30,250 bases of DNA, from positions 1 through 30,250 of the IMG/VR virus record IMGVR_UViG_3300044825_000555; one strand, written 5' to 3'. Origin of the DNA: a virus. Below are positions 6,197-12,970 of this stretch, piece by piece. A program made the translations under genes and the position numbers. Position 1 is the stretch's first letter, and every line of letters begins with the position of its first letter. The notes under the pieces are model-generated. The model was not told the DNA's origin. It ran no database searches and was given only the letters and a program-made list of their open reading frames with translations.

Positions 6197-6337
6197 CTAA
6201 ATTTCCTTTAAAAATTCTTTTTTTACAGAAAATCTTTCTTTTTTACCTTCAACGATATAAACATCTCCATGTTCAGCTATAAATTCTACTATTTCACCTT
6301 TAGCACCATATAACTTAAATACCTTTTTATCTACCAT
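6197..6337 (-). CDS. Small hypothetical protein (46 aa)
   Basis: This ATG-started ORF of 46 residues reads MVDKKVFKLYGAKGEIVEF, then IAEHGDVYIVEG, then KKERFSVKKEFLKEI. It has a plausible beta-rich fold with regular polar-apolar alternation. It fills a stretch otherwise empty between the wHTH gene and the initiator leader, and its A-rich upstream context is like that of its neighbours. No family is recognised. It could be a small regulatory or accessory protein. Confidence 0.6.
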   Translation of the reverse strand: MVDKKVFKLYGAKGEIVEFIAEHGDVYIVEGKKERFSVKKEFLKEI

Positions 6338-6372
6338 TCTATTGCTTTTTATATCCTTTAAGAGTTGATATT

Positions 6373-6678
6373 TCACAATGCTTTTCTCATTTTAGTTGCT
6401 ACTTGCATTATTGACTTGGCTCTTAATTCTAAAGATTTAATGTACTTCATTACTTTGAGCTGGTCTTTTTCTATCCAATATCCCTCCCAATCTGCTGCCA
6501 AGTTTTTAACTATCCCCTCTGTACGAAGATAGTTTATAATTTTACGCATTTGAATTTGGCTCAAGTGAATAGAGTGCTCTTGCATCATTAAGGCTCTCAA
6601 GTCATTGTTAGTTATCTTTTTATTTGACTTGATAAATTTAGCTACTTTTTTAGCTACGGAGATTTCATAGTGTGTCAT
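6373..6678 (-). CDS. Putative winged-helix DNA-binding protein
   Basis: This is a 101-residue basic protein. Residues 8-75 look like a winged helix: KVAKFIKSNKKITNNDLRAL, then LSQIQMRKIINYLRTEGIVKNL, then a wing-like DWEGYWIEKDQ. The C-terminal 25 residues form a helix. Phage proteins of this shape beside replication genes may regulate early transcription or bind the origin; no target is evident. It precedes the small 46-residue gene and the initiator. Confidence 0.6.
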   Translation of the reverse strand: MTHYEISVAKKVAKFIKSNKKITNNDLRALMMQEHSIHLSQIQMRKIINYLRTEGIVKNLAADWEGYWIEKDQLKVMKYIKSLELRAKSIMQVATKMRKAL

Positions 6679-6684
6679 AGTTTT

Positions 6685-7041
6685 TTATTTTAAGGTTAGT
6701 GAAGCTGGTTGTAAGATTAATTTATTAGGAATTGCATCGCCAAGATTATACCATTGACAGAATTTAGCGTCATCAAAATATTCAATGCCATCTTTAAAAT
6801 AGCTTGGTATTTCGTATACTCGTTTTATTATGGCTGCTTTAGGATCATAAGTAAACATGTGTATTTCTCTTATGCCATCGTTAAAAACGAAATCAATAAT
6901 GCTATCTGTATATTTTACAATCATGCCAGTTGCATAGCATTCACGATTATATCTTGTATTGTGTACTTTGCTTTTGACTAATCTGCCATCAACATAAACG
7001 TGCAAAGTGCCTACCGGAGGAGTTATTTTATAGTTACCCAT
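6685..7041 (-). CDS. Hypothetical phage protein
   Basis: This 118-residue protein appears mainly beta-stranded (VGTLHVYVDGRLV, SIIDFVFNDGIREIHMFTYD). It contains a YFDDAKFCQWYNLGD segment near residue 90. I do not recognise a family. Its start overlaps the end of the YqaJ exonuclease gene by eight bases, so it belongs to the recombination operon. Confidence 0.6.
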   Translation of the reverse strand: MGNYKITPPVGTLHVYVDGRLVKSKVHNTRYNRECYATGMIVKYTDSIIDFVFNDGIREIHMFTYDPKAAIIKRVYEIPSYFKDGIEYFDDAKFCQWYNLGDAIPNKLILQPASLTLK

Positions 7042-7672
7042 TGATTATATTTAAAATGTTATTTACATAGATTGTAGCAAGTTCTACCTTTTCAATTAGC
7101 TTCTCGCAGAAATCATTATCTCTATCAATATGCAGTATTTTAAGCATATTTATTCTCGGATCATAAGCAACCCAATTCGCCCAATTAGTGTTAGTGCATA
7201 CCATGTTAAACTGTACTTGAGCATAGTAATTCTTGTTATAAGCAAGTAAATCAGCACCAGAATTAAATAACAAGTAATCAATCATAGTTTCTCCGGTATA
7301 TGGACATTTAACCTCTAACACTCCTTGACCTTTGTCGCTTTCAATCAATCCGTCTGGACTGCCTCCGGACCTTTCGCCAAACTCAAAGAATTTAGGATTA
7401 GCACCACCCAAGTTTTCTACTTTATAACCAGTTTGAGCTTCATAAACCAAGATAGCTTCGTTCTCTAAAGATTTACCCCATTCTAAACTCGGTAGTGAGC
7501 CTAAAGATTTTACTTCGCCACTTAATATCTCGTGGATTTTTCTATGTATGTAGGTTTTAGCAGTTGCACCAAATACCTCATCTTTCTTTTTACTTTCAGT
7601 AAGTAAGTTTCCTATTTCGGAAGCAGTAAACTTTCCCAGCCTACTGCTCATCCAATTGTCTTGTTCAAACAT
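7034..7672 (-). CDS. YqaJ-family (lambda exonuclease-like) recombination nuclease
   Basis: This 212-residue protein has the PD-(D/E)XK motifs of the YqaJ/lambda Exo family. They are LEWGKSLENEAILVYE at 63-78, the catalytic Asp107 in GGSPDGLI, Glu120 and Lys122 in VLEVKCP, and the YYAQVQFNM motif in the C-terminal half. It would resect linear double-stranded DNA 5' to 3' and hand 3' single strands to an annealase. The adjacent upstream gene encodes an ERF annealase and overlaps by one base (TAATG), so the pair is a two-component recombinase like Red or RecET. Confidence 0.9.
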   Translation of the reverse strand: MFEQDNWMSSRLGKFTASEIGNLLTESKKKDEVFGATAKTYIHRKIHEILSGEVKSLGSLPSLEWGKSLENEAILVYEAQTGYKVENLGGANPKFFEFGERSGGSPDGLIESDKGQGVLEVKCPYTGETMIDYLLFNSGADLLAYNKNYYAQVQFNMVCTNTNWANWVAYDPRINMLKILHIDRDNDFCEKLIEKVELATIYVNNILNIING

Positions 7673-8211
7673 TATTTTAAAGATTTTTTGCGATTAGTAA
7701 ATAAAGTTTTCTCTGCATTACTCCAATCTTCTTTTGTAGAGTATAGCATTTGTAATTCTGTAATATCCTTACATTTAGCAAGTTTATTAACTAATTCAGC
7801 ATCAATACCTACCGGCTCATCTTTGCCATGAGTGTTAGTAGCATCTGCATCTTTAGTGTCATCAATAAGGAATAAACCATTTAAGGCATATTTACGAGCG
7901 TAAGAAGATGATGCTCCGAAACTTTGTGCAATATCCATTCCTCTTTTATTAGGATCAATACCGGCACATGCAGTTACTTTATATGAAGATGAAGTTTCTA
8001 AATCAATTAATAGTGCTTCAGCTTCTACATAAATAATACCACTAATTTCTTTTATTTCATCGGACAAAGTTAAAGTACATTCATGCTTAGCTAATAATGG
8101 CTTAACTGCTTCAAGAATATCCTCGCAGTTTCTGTACTTGTAATTACCAAAGTTATTAAATTGGTTTTTTGGGGCTTTCAGTTCAAACTGAATTTTTGAT
8201 AATTTGTTCAT
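7672..8211 (-). CDS. ERF-family single-strand annealing protein
   Basis: This 179-residue protein carries both ERF hallmarks: NQFNNFGNYKYRNCEDILEA at about residues 16-35 and AQSFGASSSYARKYALNGLF at 95-114, followed by DD. ERF proteins, typified by P22 Erf, anneal complementary single strands and circularise or concatenate phage genomes. It is encoded directly upstream of the YqaJ exonuclease. It has its own Bacteroidota-type promoter 39 bases ahead of the ATG, so it heads a transcription unit. Confidence 0.9.
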   Translation of the reverse strand: MNKLSKIQFELKAPKNQFNNFGNYKYRNCEDILEAVKPLLAKHECTLTLSDEIKEISGIIYVEAEALLIDLETSSSYKVTACAGIDPNKRGMDIAQSFGASSSYARKYALNGLFLIDDTKDADATNTHGKDEPVGIDAELVNKLAKCKDITELQMLYSTKEDWSNAEKTLFTNRKKSLK

Positions 8212-8250
8212 AGTTGTAGTTGGCTTTTATAACTCCTGCCAGAAGTTTTA

Positions 8251-8281
8251 CAAAAATAAGTAAAGTTTTTTAATTAACAAA
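8251..8281 (-). promoter_or_regulatory. Bacteroidota-type promoter for the ERF operon
   Basis: The minus strand reads TTTG (8281-8278), 19 bases, then TATTTTTG (8258-8251), an exact match to TTTG-N19-TAnnTTTG. The expected start of transcription is around 8245, giving an untranslated leader of about 33 bases. The spacing from the -7 box to the ATG, 39 bases, equals that of the promoter at 9646-9679. Confidence 0.7.
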
Positions 8282-8287
8282 ATTTGT
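8272..8287. promoter_or_regulatory. Operator-like repeat, copy 2
   Basis: AATTAACAAAATTTGT matches copy 1 at 9670-9685 in 15 of 16 bases. Its core AACAAA-A-TTTGTT is a perfect 13-bp palindrome covering the promoter's -33 box. This suggests a shared regulator or simply a shared promoter-upstream element. Confidence 0.45.
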
Positions 8288-8635
8288 TTATAAAATAATA
8301 TCATCATAAAGGTCTTTTTGTGCTTCAATCTTCCTAATAGCGTTTAAAACAGTTGTATGATCTCGGTTGAATATAGCCCCTACTTCAGTCATTGTGAAGC
8401 CGGTTTGATATAGTTTATACATTAAAACCATTCTCGGCAATACTACTGTTCTTCTTCTGCTTCCACTCATCATATCTTCGTAGCTTATTTTATAGTCCTT
8501 ACAAACTCCCACGATTGCAGTTTTTATAACCTGGTCCTTGTTAGCCTTTAGATTGTTTCTTAATTCTTTAATTTGAGCTTTAAGTTTAATTAACTCGTGG
8601 TTCTTCAATTTTAACTCCCTCGGTGTTGTCTGCAT
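8288..8635 (-). CDS. Stand-alone DnaA domain IV (DnaA-box-binding) protein
   Basis: This is a 115-residue protein. Residues 8-35 are a likely coiled coil. Residues 60-105 match DnaA domain IV, with a basic SRRRTVVLPRMVLMYKL helix, MTEVGAIFNRDHTTV and the trailing AIRKIE. The RDHTTV DnaA signature is at 91-96. The AAA+ ATPase domain is absent. The protein should bind DnaA-box-like DNA but cannot itself melt an origin, so it may act as a regulator, a competitor of host DnaA or an origin marker. Its start overlaps the preceding 65-residue gene by 50 bases. Confidence 0.85.
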   Translation of the reverse strand: MQTTPRELKLKNHELIKLKAQIKELRNNLKANKDQVIKTAIVGVCKDYKISYEDMMSGSRRRTVVLPRMVLMYKLYQTGFTMTEVGAIFNRDHTTVLNAIRKIEAQKDLYDDIIL

Positions 8636-8783
8636 AATAAATGGATAGTTTTATATTTTCTTGTTTACATTTTAGTTTTAAATCTACATAAAAATCATGT
8701 AGCATATTGTCTATTTCTTCCGATTTTAGAGATGCTTCAAATATTGTAGCTATTTCCTCTAATCTTGATAATCTTCTATCCAT
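8586..8783 (-). CDS. Small hypothetical protein
   Basis: This is a 65-residue charged helical protein (MDRRLSRLEEIATIFEASLK) with a short beta-like end. No family is recognised. It overlaps the upstream 150-residue gene by eight bases and the DnaA-like gene by 50 bases. The long downstream overlap makes its last residues less certain as a selected sequence, but reading frame and spacing fit the operon. Confidence 0.5.
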   Translation of the reverse strand: MDRRLSRLEEIATIFEASLKSEEIDNMLHDFYVDLKLKCKQENIKLSIYYADNTEGVKIEEPRVN

Positions 8784-9228
8784 GATAAGAGTTTTTATTG
8801 TTTTCTAATTCTTTACAAATATATTCAATTAGCTCTTGCATACCATCTTCAAGCAATTCATCTGGCTCAATGCCGAATATTTTAATATCCTCTACAATAT
8901 AGTGTCCTTGAATACCAAGCTCTCTCTCGGCTGGTTGATAATAAGAAGTGAATGTTACCGGAAATCCTTTATAAGTTACTTCTGCCATAGTTGGTATATT
9001 TAAGTTTTGAAAAAATCGTTTTATTTCTGTTTGATTATGATTGTCATTTGGGTAAAGATCCAGGCACCTTGTTCTTAATTCATCAAGTTTTTCTCCACTT
9101 GCAATTAAGTTACATATCTCTTGCTTTATTGCACTAATATGAGCAAAGGATTTCATCCATAAGTCATGATCTTCGCTATACATAAAAGTAAAGTCATGGT
9201 TTCTTAACATTTGAATAAGTTGTTCCAT
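8776..9228 (-). CDS. Hypothetical early phage protein
   Basis: This 150-residue protein appears to have two parts. Residues 1-78 form a helical region with SEDHDLWMKSFAHISAIKQEI. Residues 80-150 form a beta-rich region (MAEVTYKGFPVTFTSYY, GIQGHYIVEDIKIFGIE) ending in an acidic helix. The internal Met80 at the join could be a second start or mark a fusion of two ancestral genes. No family is recognised. It lies in the early operon behind the promoter near 9650. Confidence 0.6.
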   Translation of the reverse strand: MEQLIQMLRNHDFTFMYSEDHDLWMKSFAHISAIKQEICNLIASGEKLDELRTRCLDLYPNDNHNQTEIKRFFQNLNIPTMAEVTYKGFPVTFTSYYQPAERELGIQGHYIVEDIKIFGIEPDELLEDGMQELIEYICKELENNKNSYHG

Positions 9229-9233
9229 AGTTT

Positions 9234-9470
9234 TTAGTTTTTAGAGTTACGATAAGCATTTAATAATTTAATACAATCTTGATACCAATCATGGTTTCTA
9301 TCCGAGTAAGGTTTATTAGGCAATCTTAAATAATTTATTGCAGTTTTATAAACCCACTTTTTATGTATCGGATTGATAGTGTCTGTATCTCTTAAAAGAG
9401 TTAATAACAACCAAGCTAAATATTTGTTTGTTGGTTTTGTTTCTACGAGCCAGTTAGTTAAATTATCCAT
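9234..9470 (-). CDS. Small hypothetical early protein
   Basis: This is a 78-residue helical protein with LAWLLLTLLRD and tryptophan/tyrosine-rich segments (KKWVYKTAINYL, HDWYQDCIKLL). The hydrophobic stretch at 19-27 is short for a membrane span. No family is recognised. It overlaps the upstream small membrane gene by eight bases, so the two are coupled. Confidence 0.55.
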   Translation of the reverse strand: MDNLTNWLVETKPTNKYLAWLLLTLLRDTDTINPIHKKWVYKTAINYLRLPNKPYSDRNHDWYQDCIKLLNAYRNSKN

Positions 9471-9606
9471 TGTTCTCGTTTTTATAAGCGTTAATAAATA
9501 AAGCTCCTAAAATAGTAACACAAACTAAAGTGCAACCATACAATACATAATCGTTTTGAATTAAACCTACTGAAAGGAATGTTGAAAGGATAGTTAATTT
9601 GTTCAT
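9463..9606 (-). CDS. Small membrane protein, first gene of the early operon
   Basis: This 47-residue protein begins MNKLTILSTFLSVGLIQ and carries one or two hydrophobic segments (about 4-15 and 20-38), suggesting an inner-membrane protein. A longer ORF could start at 9678. I reject that start because the promoter -7 box at 9646-9653 places the transcript start near 9640, downstream of it. First-expressed small membrane proteins in phages often interfere with the host or with competing phages, but nothing here shows that. A nine-codon ORF overlaps its start. Confidence 0.6.
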   Translation of the reverse strand: MNKLTILSTFLSVGLIQNDYVLYGCTLVCVTILGALFINAYKNENNG

Positions 9607-9632
9607 AATTGTTTTTTTAACCTCAGCACCAT
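9603..9632 (-). CDS. Possible nine-residue leader peptide (uORF)
   Basis: Within the leader of the early promoter, ATG at 9632 opens a nine-codon frame, MVLRLKKQL. Its TGA overlaps the ATG of the membrane-protein gene as ATGA. This is the usual geometry for translational coupling. At this length it may be chance. Confidence 0.25.
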   Translation of the reverse strand: MVLRLKKQL

Positions 9633-9645
9633 TGCTTTGGTAGAA

Positions 9646-9679
9646 CAAAGATAAACAAACTATTTCAATAATTAACAAA
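9646..9679 (-). promoter_or_regulatory. Bacteroidota-type early promoter
   Basis: The minus strand reads TTTG (9679-9676), 22 bases, then TATCTTTG (9653-9646), fitting the Bacteroidota housekeeping-sigma consensus. It lies in the 190-base gap ahead of the early genes and sets the start of the 47-residue gene. The expected transcription start is around 9640. Confidence 0.7.
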
Positions 9680-9685
9680 TTTTGT
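9670..9685. promoter_or_regulatory. Operator-like repeat, copy 1
   Basis: AATTAACAAATTTTGT overlaps the -33 box of the early promoter and nearly repeats the element at 8272-8287. Its centre, ACAAA-T-TTTGT, is palindromic. See the matching copy for interpretation. Confidence 0.45.
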
Positions 9686-9796
9686 CAATTATTTTTTAAA
9701 GTTTTTCTAACTTATTGTAAATTAATGGTTTATAATACTAACTTTTGGCAAAATTCATGCAATTATTTAGCTGAAATTATATCTAATTGAATATAG

Positions 9797-10024
9797 TTAA
9801 TCATCGAAGAGCTCAAAATATGTTTCATTTACGAACTTTTCTACAATTCTTAAAGATTTGGCTTTGATATTGTCTATAACTTCTCTATCATCTTTAGTCA
9901 TTACATTAAGCTGCTCCATTGTAGCAAGAGCATAACAGAATGTATTAATATACTCCGAGGCAGTAGTTTCATCTACTACCCACTCAATTTCTTGTTCCTG
10001 GTCCTCGTTTAACTCTTCAGCCAT
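9797..10024 (-). CDS. Small acidic hypothetical protein
   Basis: This 75-residue protein is very rich in Asp and Glu (EELNEDQEQEIEWVVDE at the start, ELFDD at the end) and probably all helical. It is the last gene of the late transcription unit, two bases after the metallophosphoesterase, and is followed by the early promoter region. A DNA-mimic or anti-host role is conceivable for such an acidic protein, but nothing specific supports it. Confidence 0.55.
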   Translation of the reverse strand: MAEELNEDQEQEIEWVVDETTASEYINTFCYALATMEQLNVMTKDDREVIDNIKAKSLRIVEKFVNETYFELFDD

Positions 10025-10026
10025 AA

Positions 10027-11010
10027 CTAAAGTATTTCGCCTTTGAATATTCTTTTGTTTTCTACTTTAAAATTGCCCTCTTTATCTACAATAACATGAG
10101 CAAACCCATGAGCGTAATTGTTAGCAAATGGCACATAATCTGGATTTAACTCACATAAGCAGCCGGTACTCCAAGTTGTAGTAATATCTCCACTCAAATT
10201 TGTTTCTGTATGTTCGCTTACTTTGTGAACGTGCCCAATTAAAATACTTTGTTTAGCTTTTACATAAGCTCCACGAGCAGCATTTACTGGACTAAAAGCA
10301 CCTCTCATTAATAAGTGCCCATGATGAATAAATAACTTACCAGCTTTAACCAATTTAGTATCCTCAATTAAACGTATTTTAAGCTCATTTAAGCCAAGTA
10401 TTGACTCCAATGAAGCATTTGCTATATCCAATAATTCAGGAGCTTTAGCCATCATCCAATGATTAAAGCGAACGTCGTGGTTGCCAAGCATCCAATATAT
10501 ATCTTGAGTAGGGAATGTAGCTCTTAATACTTGTAAGAAGTTTTTACAAACGTCAATCTCATAAGCCAAGCTCTTTTTTCTTGGATCTTTAAGGAAGCGG
10601 CTAATTTGGTAGAAGTCAATTAAGTCCCCATTTATTACAATGGTATTTACTTTCTTATCTCTCCCATAATTAAAAGCACAAGTTAAAGCCTGGATATCAT
10701 GGTAAGGAACATGAATGTCGGATATAACAAGAATATTATTATTAGCCAAAGGAAGTTTAATAGGGATATTTTCTACTGCTTCGCTTTTAGGGAATTGGTA
10801 TGGATTTTCTGGATTTAATGGCTCGGCAGATTTATTGTTTGTTCTTGACTTTTCTCCAGCCTTACCAAGAGCTTTTAAGCATTGAGTATAGCAACCCTTC
10901 CAATCATTAAATAGATGTTTATTTTTATTATAAACTATTCTTGAGAATTGCCTTACCGGAGTATTTGGGAACTCTTGCCTTAATTCAATAATGATTTGTT
11001 TTTTTGTCAT
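10027..11010 (-). CDS. Calcineurin-like metallophosphoesterase
   Basis: This 327-residue protein has a complete set of dinuclear-metal motifs: DIH at 98-100, GDLID at 128-132, GNHD at 176-179, HHGH at 229-232 and GHVH at 259-262. The first 75 residues are a separate basic helical region (KKQIIIELRQEFPN...) that may bind nucleic acid. It would hydrolyse a phosphodiester or phosphomonoester; the substrate (DNA ends, cyclic nucleotides or RNA) cannot be told from sequence. It follows the lysozyme gene on the same strand, an unusual neighbour for a probable nucleic-acid enzyme. Confidence 0.88.
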   Translation of the reverse strand: MTKKQIIIELRQEFPNTPVRQFSRIVYNKNKHLFNDWKGCYTQCLKALGKAGEKSRTNNKSAEPLNPENPYQFPKSEAVENIPIKLPLANNNILVISDIHVPYHDIQALTCAFNYGRDKKVNTIVINGDLIDFYQISRFLKDPRKKSLAYEIDVCKNFLQVLRATFPTQDIYWMLGNHDVRFNHWMMAKAPELLDIANASLESILGLNELKIRLIEDTKLVKAGKLFIHHGHLLMRGAFSPVNAARGAYVKAKQSILIGHVHKVSEHTETNLSGDITTTWSTGCLCELNPDYVPFANNYAHGFAHVIVDKEGNFKVENKRIFKGEIL

Positions 11011-11025
11011 CGTAGTTGTATTTAG

Positions 11026-11469
11026 TTATGAAAAGTATAAGTTAGCTTCGGCTTCTCTTCTTCGTGTAAGTCCGTTTAAAACCTTTCCACCACCTTTGTT
11101 CCATTTCATAAACTCATCACGAATAGTTTTGTCTGTAGGATCAGCATTTACTTTTTTAAGCAATGTTGAGCTTCTTAAATTACCTACTCCACAATTATAT
11201 GCAAAGTCAGTAAGTGCATCTCTTTGATTTTGATTTACATTTGATTTTATAAGCTCATTAGTTTGCTGAACGAATTTAATCAAGATAACATCTAATAACT
11301 CCTCTGCTCTTTGTTGGGTAATTTTATCTCCTGGTTTTACCTTTACTCCGTTCTCATAAAAAGTATTTCCGTATCCTATTGTATTATGCCCAGCTGAACA
11401 TACATACGAAGTCAATTTGCAACCCTCAAAGTGCTTAACTAATTCTCTTAATTTGTTTGATATTATCAT
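11026..11469 (-). CDS. Phage endolysin, GH24 lysozyme (muramidase)
   Basis: This 147-residue protein is a GH24 lysozyme. Glu15 in HFEG, Cys24 in the place of the T4 Asp, and Thr30 in TIGYG give the spacing E-8-C-5-T known from phage lysozymes that use cysteine in the triad. Downstream lie FAYNCGVGN (substrate-binding face) and GLTRRREAEANLY, typical of the C-terminal lobe. It has no signal peptide, so it needs a holin to cross the membrane. It hydrolyses peptidoglycan at the end of infection and overlaps the spanin-like gene by four bases. Confidence 0.93.
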   Translation of the reverse strand: MIISNKLRELVKHFEGCKLTSYVCSAGHNTIGYGNTFYENGVKVKPGDKITQQRAEELLDVILIKFVQQTNELIKSNVNQNQRDALTDFAYNCGVGNLRSSTLLKKVNADPTDKTIRDEFMKWNKGGGKVLNGLTRRREAEANLYFS

Positions 11470-11924
11470 TTTAATAGTTTTTTAAATACAAAAATTACAC
11501 CTATAAAGATTAATAGCATAAAGCCAACCCACCTACCTATTACGATTAGTTGTTTCTGCTTAATTATAACCTCATTAGCAGCCTTTAATTTACTTTCCAA
11601 TACAAATAGCTTTGCAGTATTTTCAAGCCTTATAACACTATCCTTTTTGATTGTTTTAGTAATGGTTTGACCTGGTAGGTAAACATAACGAATTATCTCG
11701 TTGTTTATAACAGTATCTTTTATTAAAGTATCGGTACTTTTTAAGGTATCATGCGTAATCGTTTCTCTTACTTCAATAGTTTCTTTAATTGGGAACTTAT
11801 CAGCACAGTTTTGAGCTATAAGCTCTGGATATTTACTTTGAATGATTGCTAACTTCTTAACTGATTGCTTTTCAGTCATGCAAGAAGCTAAAAGGATTGT
11901 TGTTAGTAGTAGTAAGTATTTCAT
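11466..11924 (-). CDS. Lipoprotein with C-terminal membrane span, putative unimolecular spanin
   Basis: This 152-residue protein starts with a lipoprotein signal whose lipobox LLASC puts the lipidated cysteine at residue 15. A periplasmic region follows with beta-like repeats (ETITHDTLKSTDTLIKDTVI) and a helix at about 103-125. It ends with one membrane span at about 131-147 and KKLLK. Outer-membrane lipid anchor plus inner-membrane C-terminal span in a single chain is the unimolecular spanin layout, as in phage T1 gp11. Its location between the holin candidate and the lysozyme supports outer-membrane disruption. A spanin of this type could also be a tethered Rz-like protein. Confidence 0.7.
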   Translation of the reverse strand: MKYLLLLTTILLASCMTEKQSVKKLAIIQSKYPELIAQNCADKFPIKETIEVRETITHDTLKSTDTLIKDTVINNEIIRYVYLPGQTITKTIKKDSVIRLENTAKLFVLESKLKAANEVIIKQKQLIVIGRWVGFMLLIFIGVIFVFKKLLK

Positions 11925-12170
11925 TTATTTGTTTTTAAAGTATCCGTCTATAAACTTTTCAACCACTTTTAAACCTAATAAAGCAGCTATTAGAATAGTT
12001 ACCGAAATAACTAAAGTTTCGCTCGGTGCTATATGTGCCTCGCTGTATGAGTTATGATATAAAGTAACGCCTAATAAAACACCTAAAAACAAAGCTATTA
12101 AACGCTTCATGCTTGGAGTATCTTGTCTATCTAAAAAGAAACCGGCAATAAAAGTTAGTAGTTTTCTCAT
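11925..12170 (-). CDS. Putative holin (two membrane spans)
   Basis: This 81-residue protein has two hydrophobic segments (about residues 22-39 and 53-70) around a short polar loop, and a positively charged C-terminus (EKFIDGYFKNK). Size and topology fit a class II holin. Holins form timed lesions in the inner membrane that release the cytoplasmic lysozyme. It sits immediately upstream of the spanin and lysozyme genes and overlaps the previous gene by four bases (ATGA). The two other small membrane proteins upstream could serve as holin or antiholin instead. Confidence 0.6.
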   Translation of the reverse strand: MRKLLTFIAGFFLDRQDTPSMKRLIALFLGVLLGVTLYHNSYSEAHIAPSETLVISVTILIAALLGLKVVEKFIDGYFKNK

Positions 12171-12442
12171 TTTATATTTAATTTATACTCTATAATTGCT
12201 AATCTCTTATCTAAATCTGCTCTTGCTATTGCTGCATCGGATTTAATCTCTTGCATTTCAATAGTTGTCCCTTGTGGGGGAATAGCTTTATTCTCTTGAG
12301 TAACTACAACAGAGATTTTACTCTCTAAAACTGTTACTTTACTTTGTAAGCTATTAAGCGTAGATAAAAGATATACTATACAACTGAACATTATTGGAAC
12401 TGCTGAAAAAAATATCTTTTCTACTAATTTACTTTCGCCCAT
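12167..12442 (-). CDS. Membrane protein with coiled coil, lysis-module accessory
   Basis: This 91-residue protein has one membrane span at about 9-27 and a coiled coil (LNSLQSKVTVLESKISVVV and a second helix near 66-90), divided by a proline-rich stretch. The layout resembles one-span Rz-like or holin-associated proteins of Bacteroidota phages. It may be an antiholin or an inner-membrane spanin-like partner. It overlaps both neighbours slightly (14 and 4 bases), which ties it to the lysis cassette. Confidence 0.55.
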   Translation of the reverse strand: MGESKLVEKIFFSAVPIMFSCIVYLLSTLNSLQSKVTVLESKISVVVTQENKAIPPQGTTIEMQEIKSDAAIARADLDKRLAIIEYKLNIK

Positions 12443-12617
12443 TTTTACCTTTTAAATTCTTTCTTATTTGAATTATATAATTAGCAATAGCCAATAAAGA
12501 AACTATCACTCCGAGTATGAATGTAATATCGCTTTTCGTTAAGTTTGCAGCTATGTTTAAAAACAATGAAGATGCAAGAAGCAAATTATTGTTGTGGTGC
12601 TGGTTCTCCAATATCAT
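12429..12617 (-). CDS. Small membrane protein, lysis module
   Basis: This 62-residue protein has a hydrophobic stretch at about 33-51 (TFILGVIVSLLAIANYIIQI), a weaker one at 12-24, and a strongly basic C-terminus (RKNLKGKNGRK). It may be a holin or antiholin. The ATG at 12617 lies 32 bases inside the preceding gene; a TTG just after that gene's stop could be the real start, which would remove the first dozen residues. Confidence 0.5.
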   Translation of the reverse strand: MILENQHHNNNLLLASSLFLNIAANLTKSDITFILGVIVSLLAIANYIIQIRKNLKGKNGRK

Positions 12618-12969
12618 TTAAAGGTCTTTTTTCTGGGTATTTAGTATAATATCTTTCTGCATATAAACCCTCTAATCCAGCGAAAGTATGCACTCCACAT
12701 GGATCGGGGTATATTTCATATTGATTAAAATCTATCAATGGCTCTTCTTTCCAAAGTATATCTACCGAGTATTTATCCGACAAGATAGCCTCTTCAATTA
12801 CTTGCATATCTTCAATTACTGCCGGAGTTAAAACCAATTGCCCTAACTCTACTACGTTTTCAGTAAAGTAGGTTGTTTCGTTACCCTCTAAATCCGTAGA
12901 AGTAGCTTGTATTTTTGTTTTTATTTTATCCCATTGATCTTGGGTAAATTCATATTTTGCGAATACCAT
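12586..12969 (-). CDS. Hypothetical protein downstream of the fibre gene
   Basis: This 127-residue protein has an N-terminal helical part (YEFTQDQWDKIKTKIQATST) and a C-terminal part rich in tyrosine and proline with YPDPCGVHTFAGLEGLYAERYYTKYPEKRP. Such proteins commonly follow adhesin genes in Bacteroidota phages. A fibre-assembly or minor tip role is plausible by position only. It begins within a few bases of the end of the fibre gene. Confidence 0.6.
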   Translation of the reverse strand: MVFAKYEFTQDQWDKIKTKIQATSTDLEGNETTYFTENVVELGQLVLTPAVIEDMQVIEEAILSDKYSVDILWKEEPLIDFNQYEIYPDPCGVHTFAGLEGLYAERYYTKYPEKRPLNDIGEPAPQQ

Positions 12970-12970
12970 A

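Noticed and set aside
9607-9678. Longer start at 9678 for the first early gene
   Set aside because: The Bacteroidota -7 box at 9646-9653 puts transcription start downstream of that codon. The internal ATG at 9606 is the usable start.
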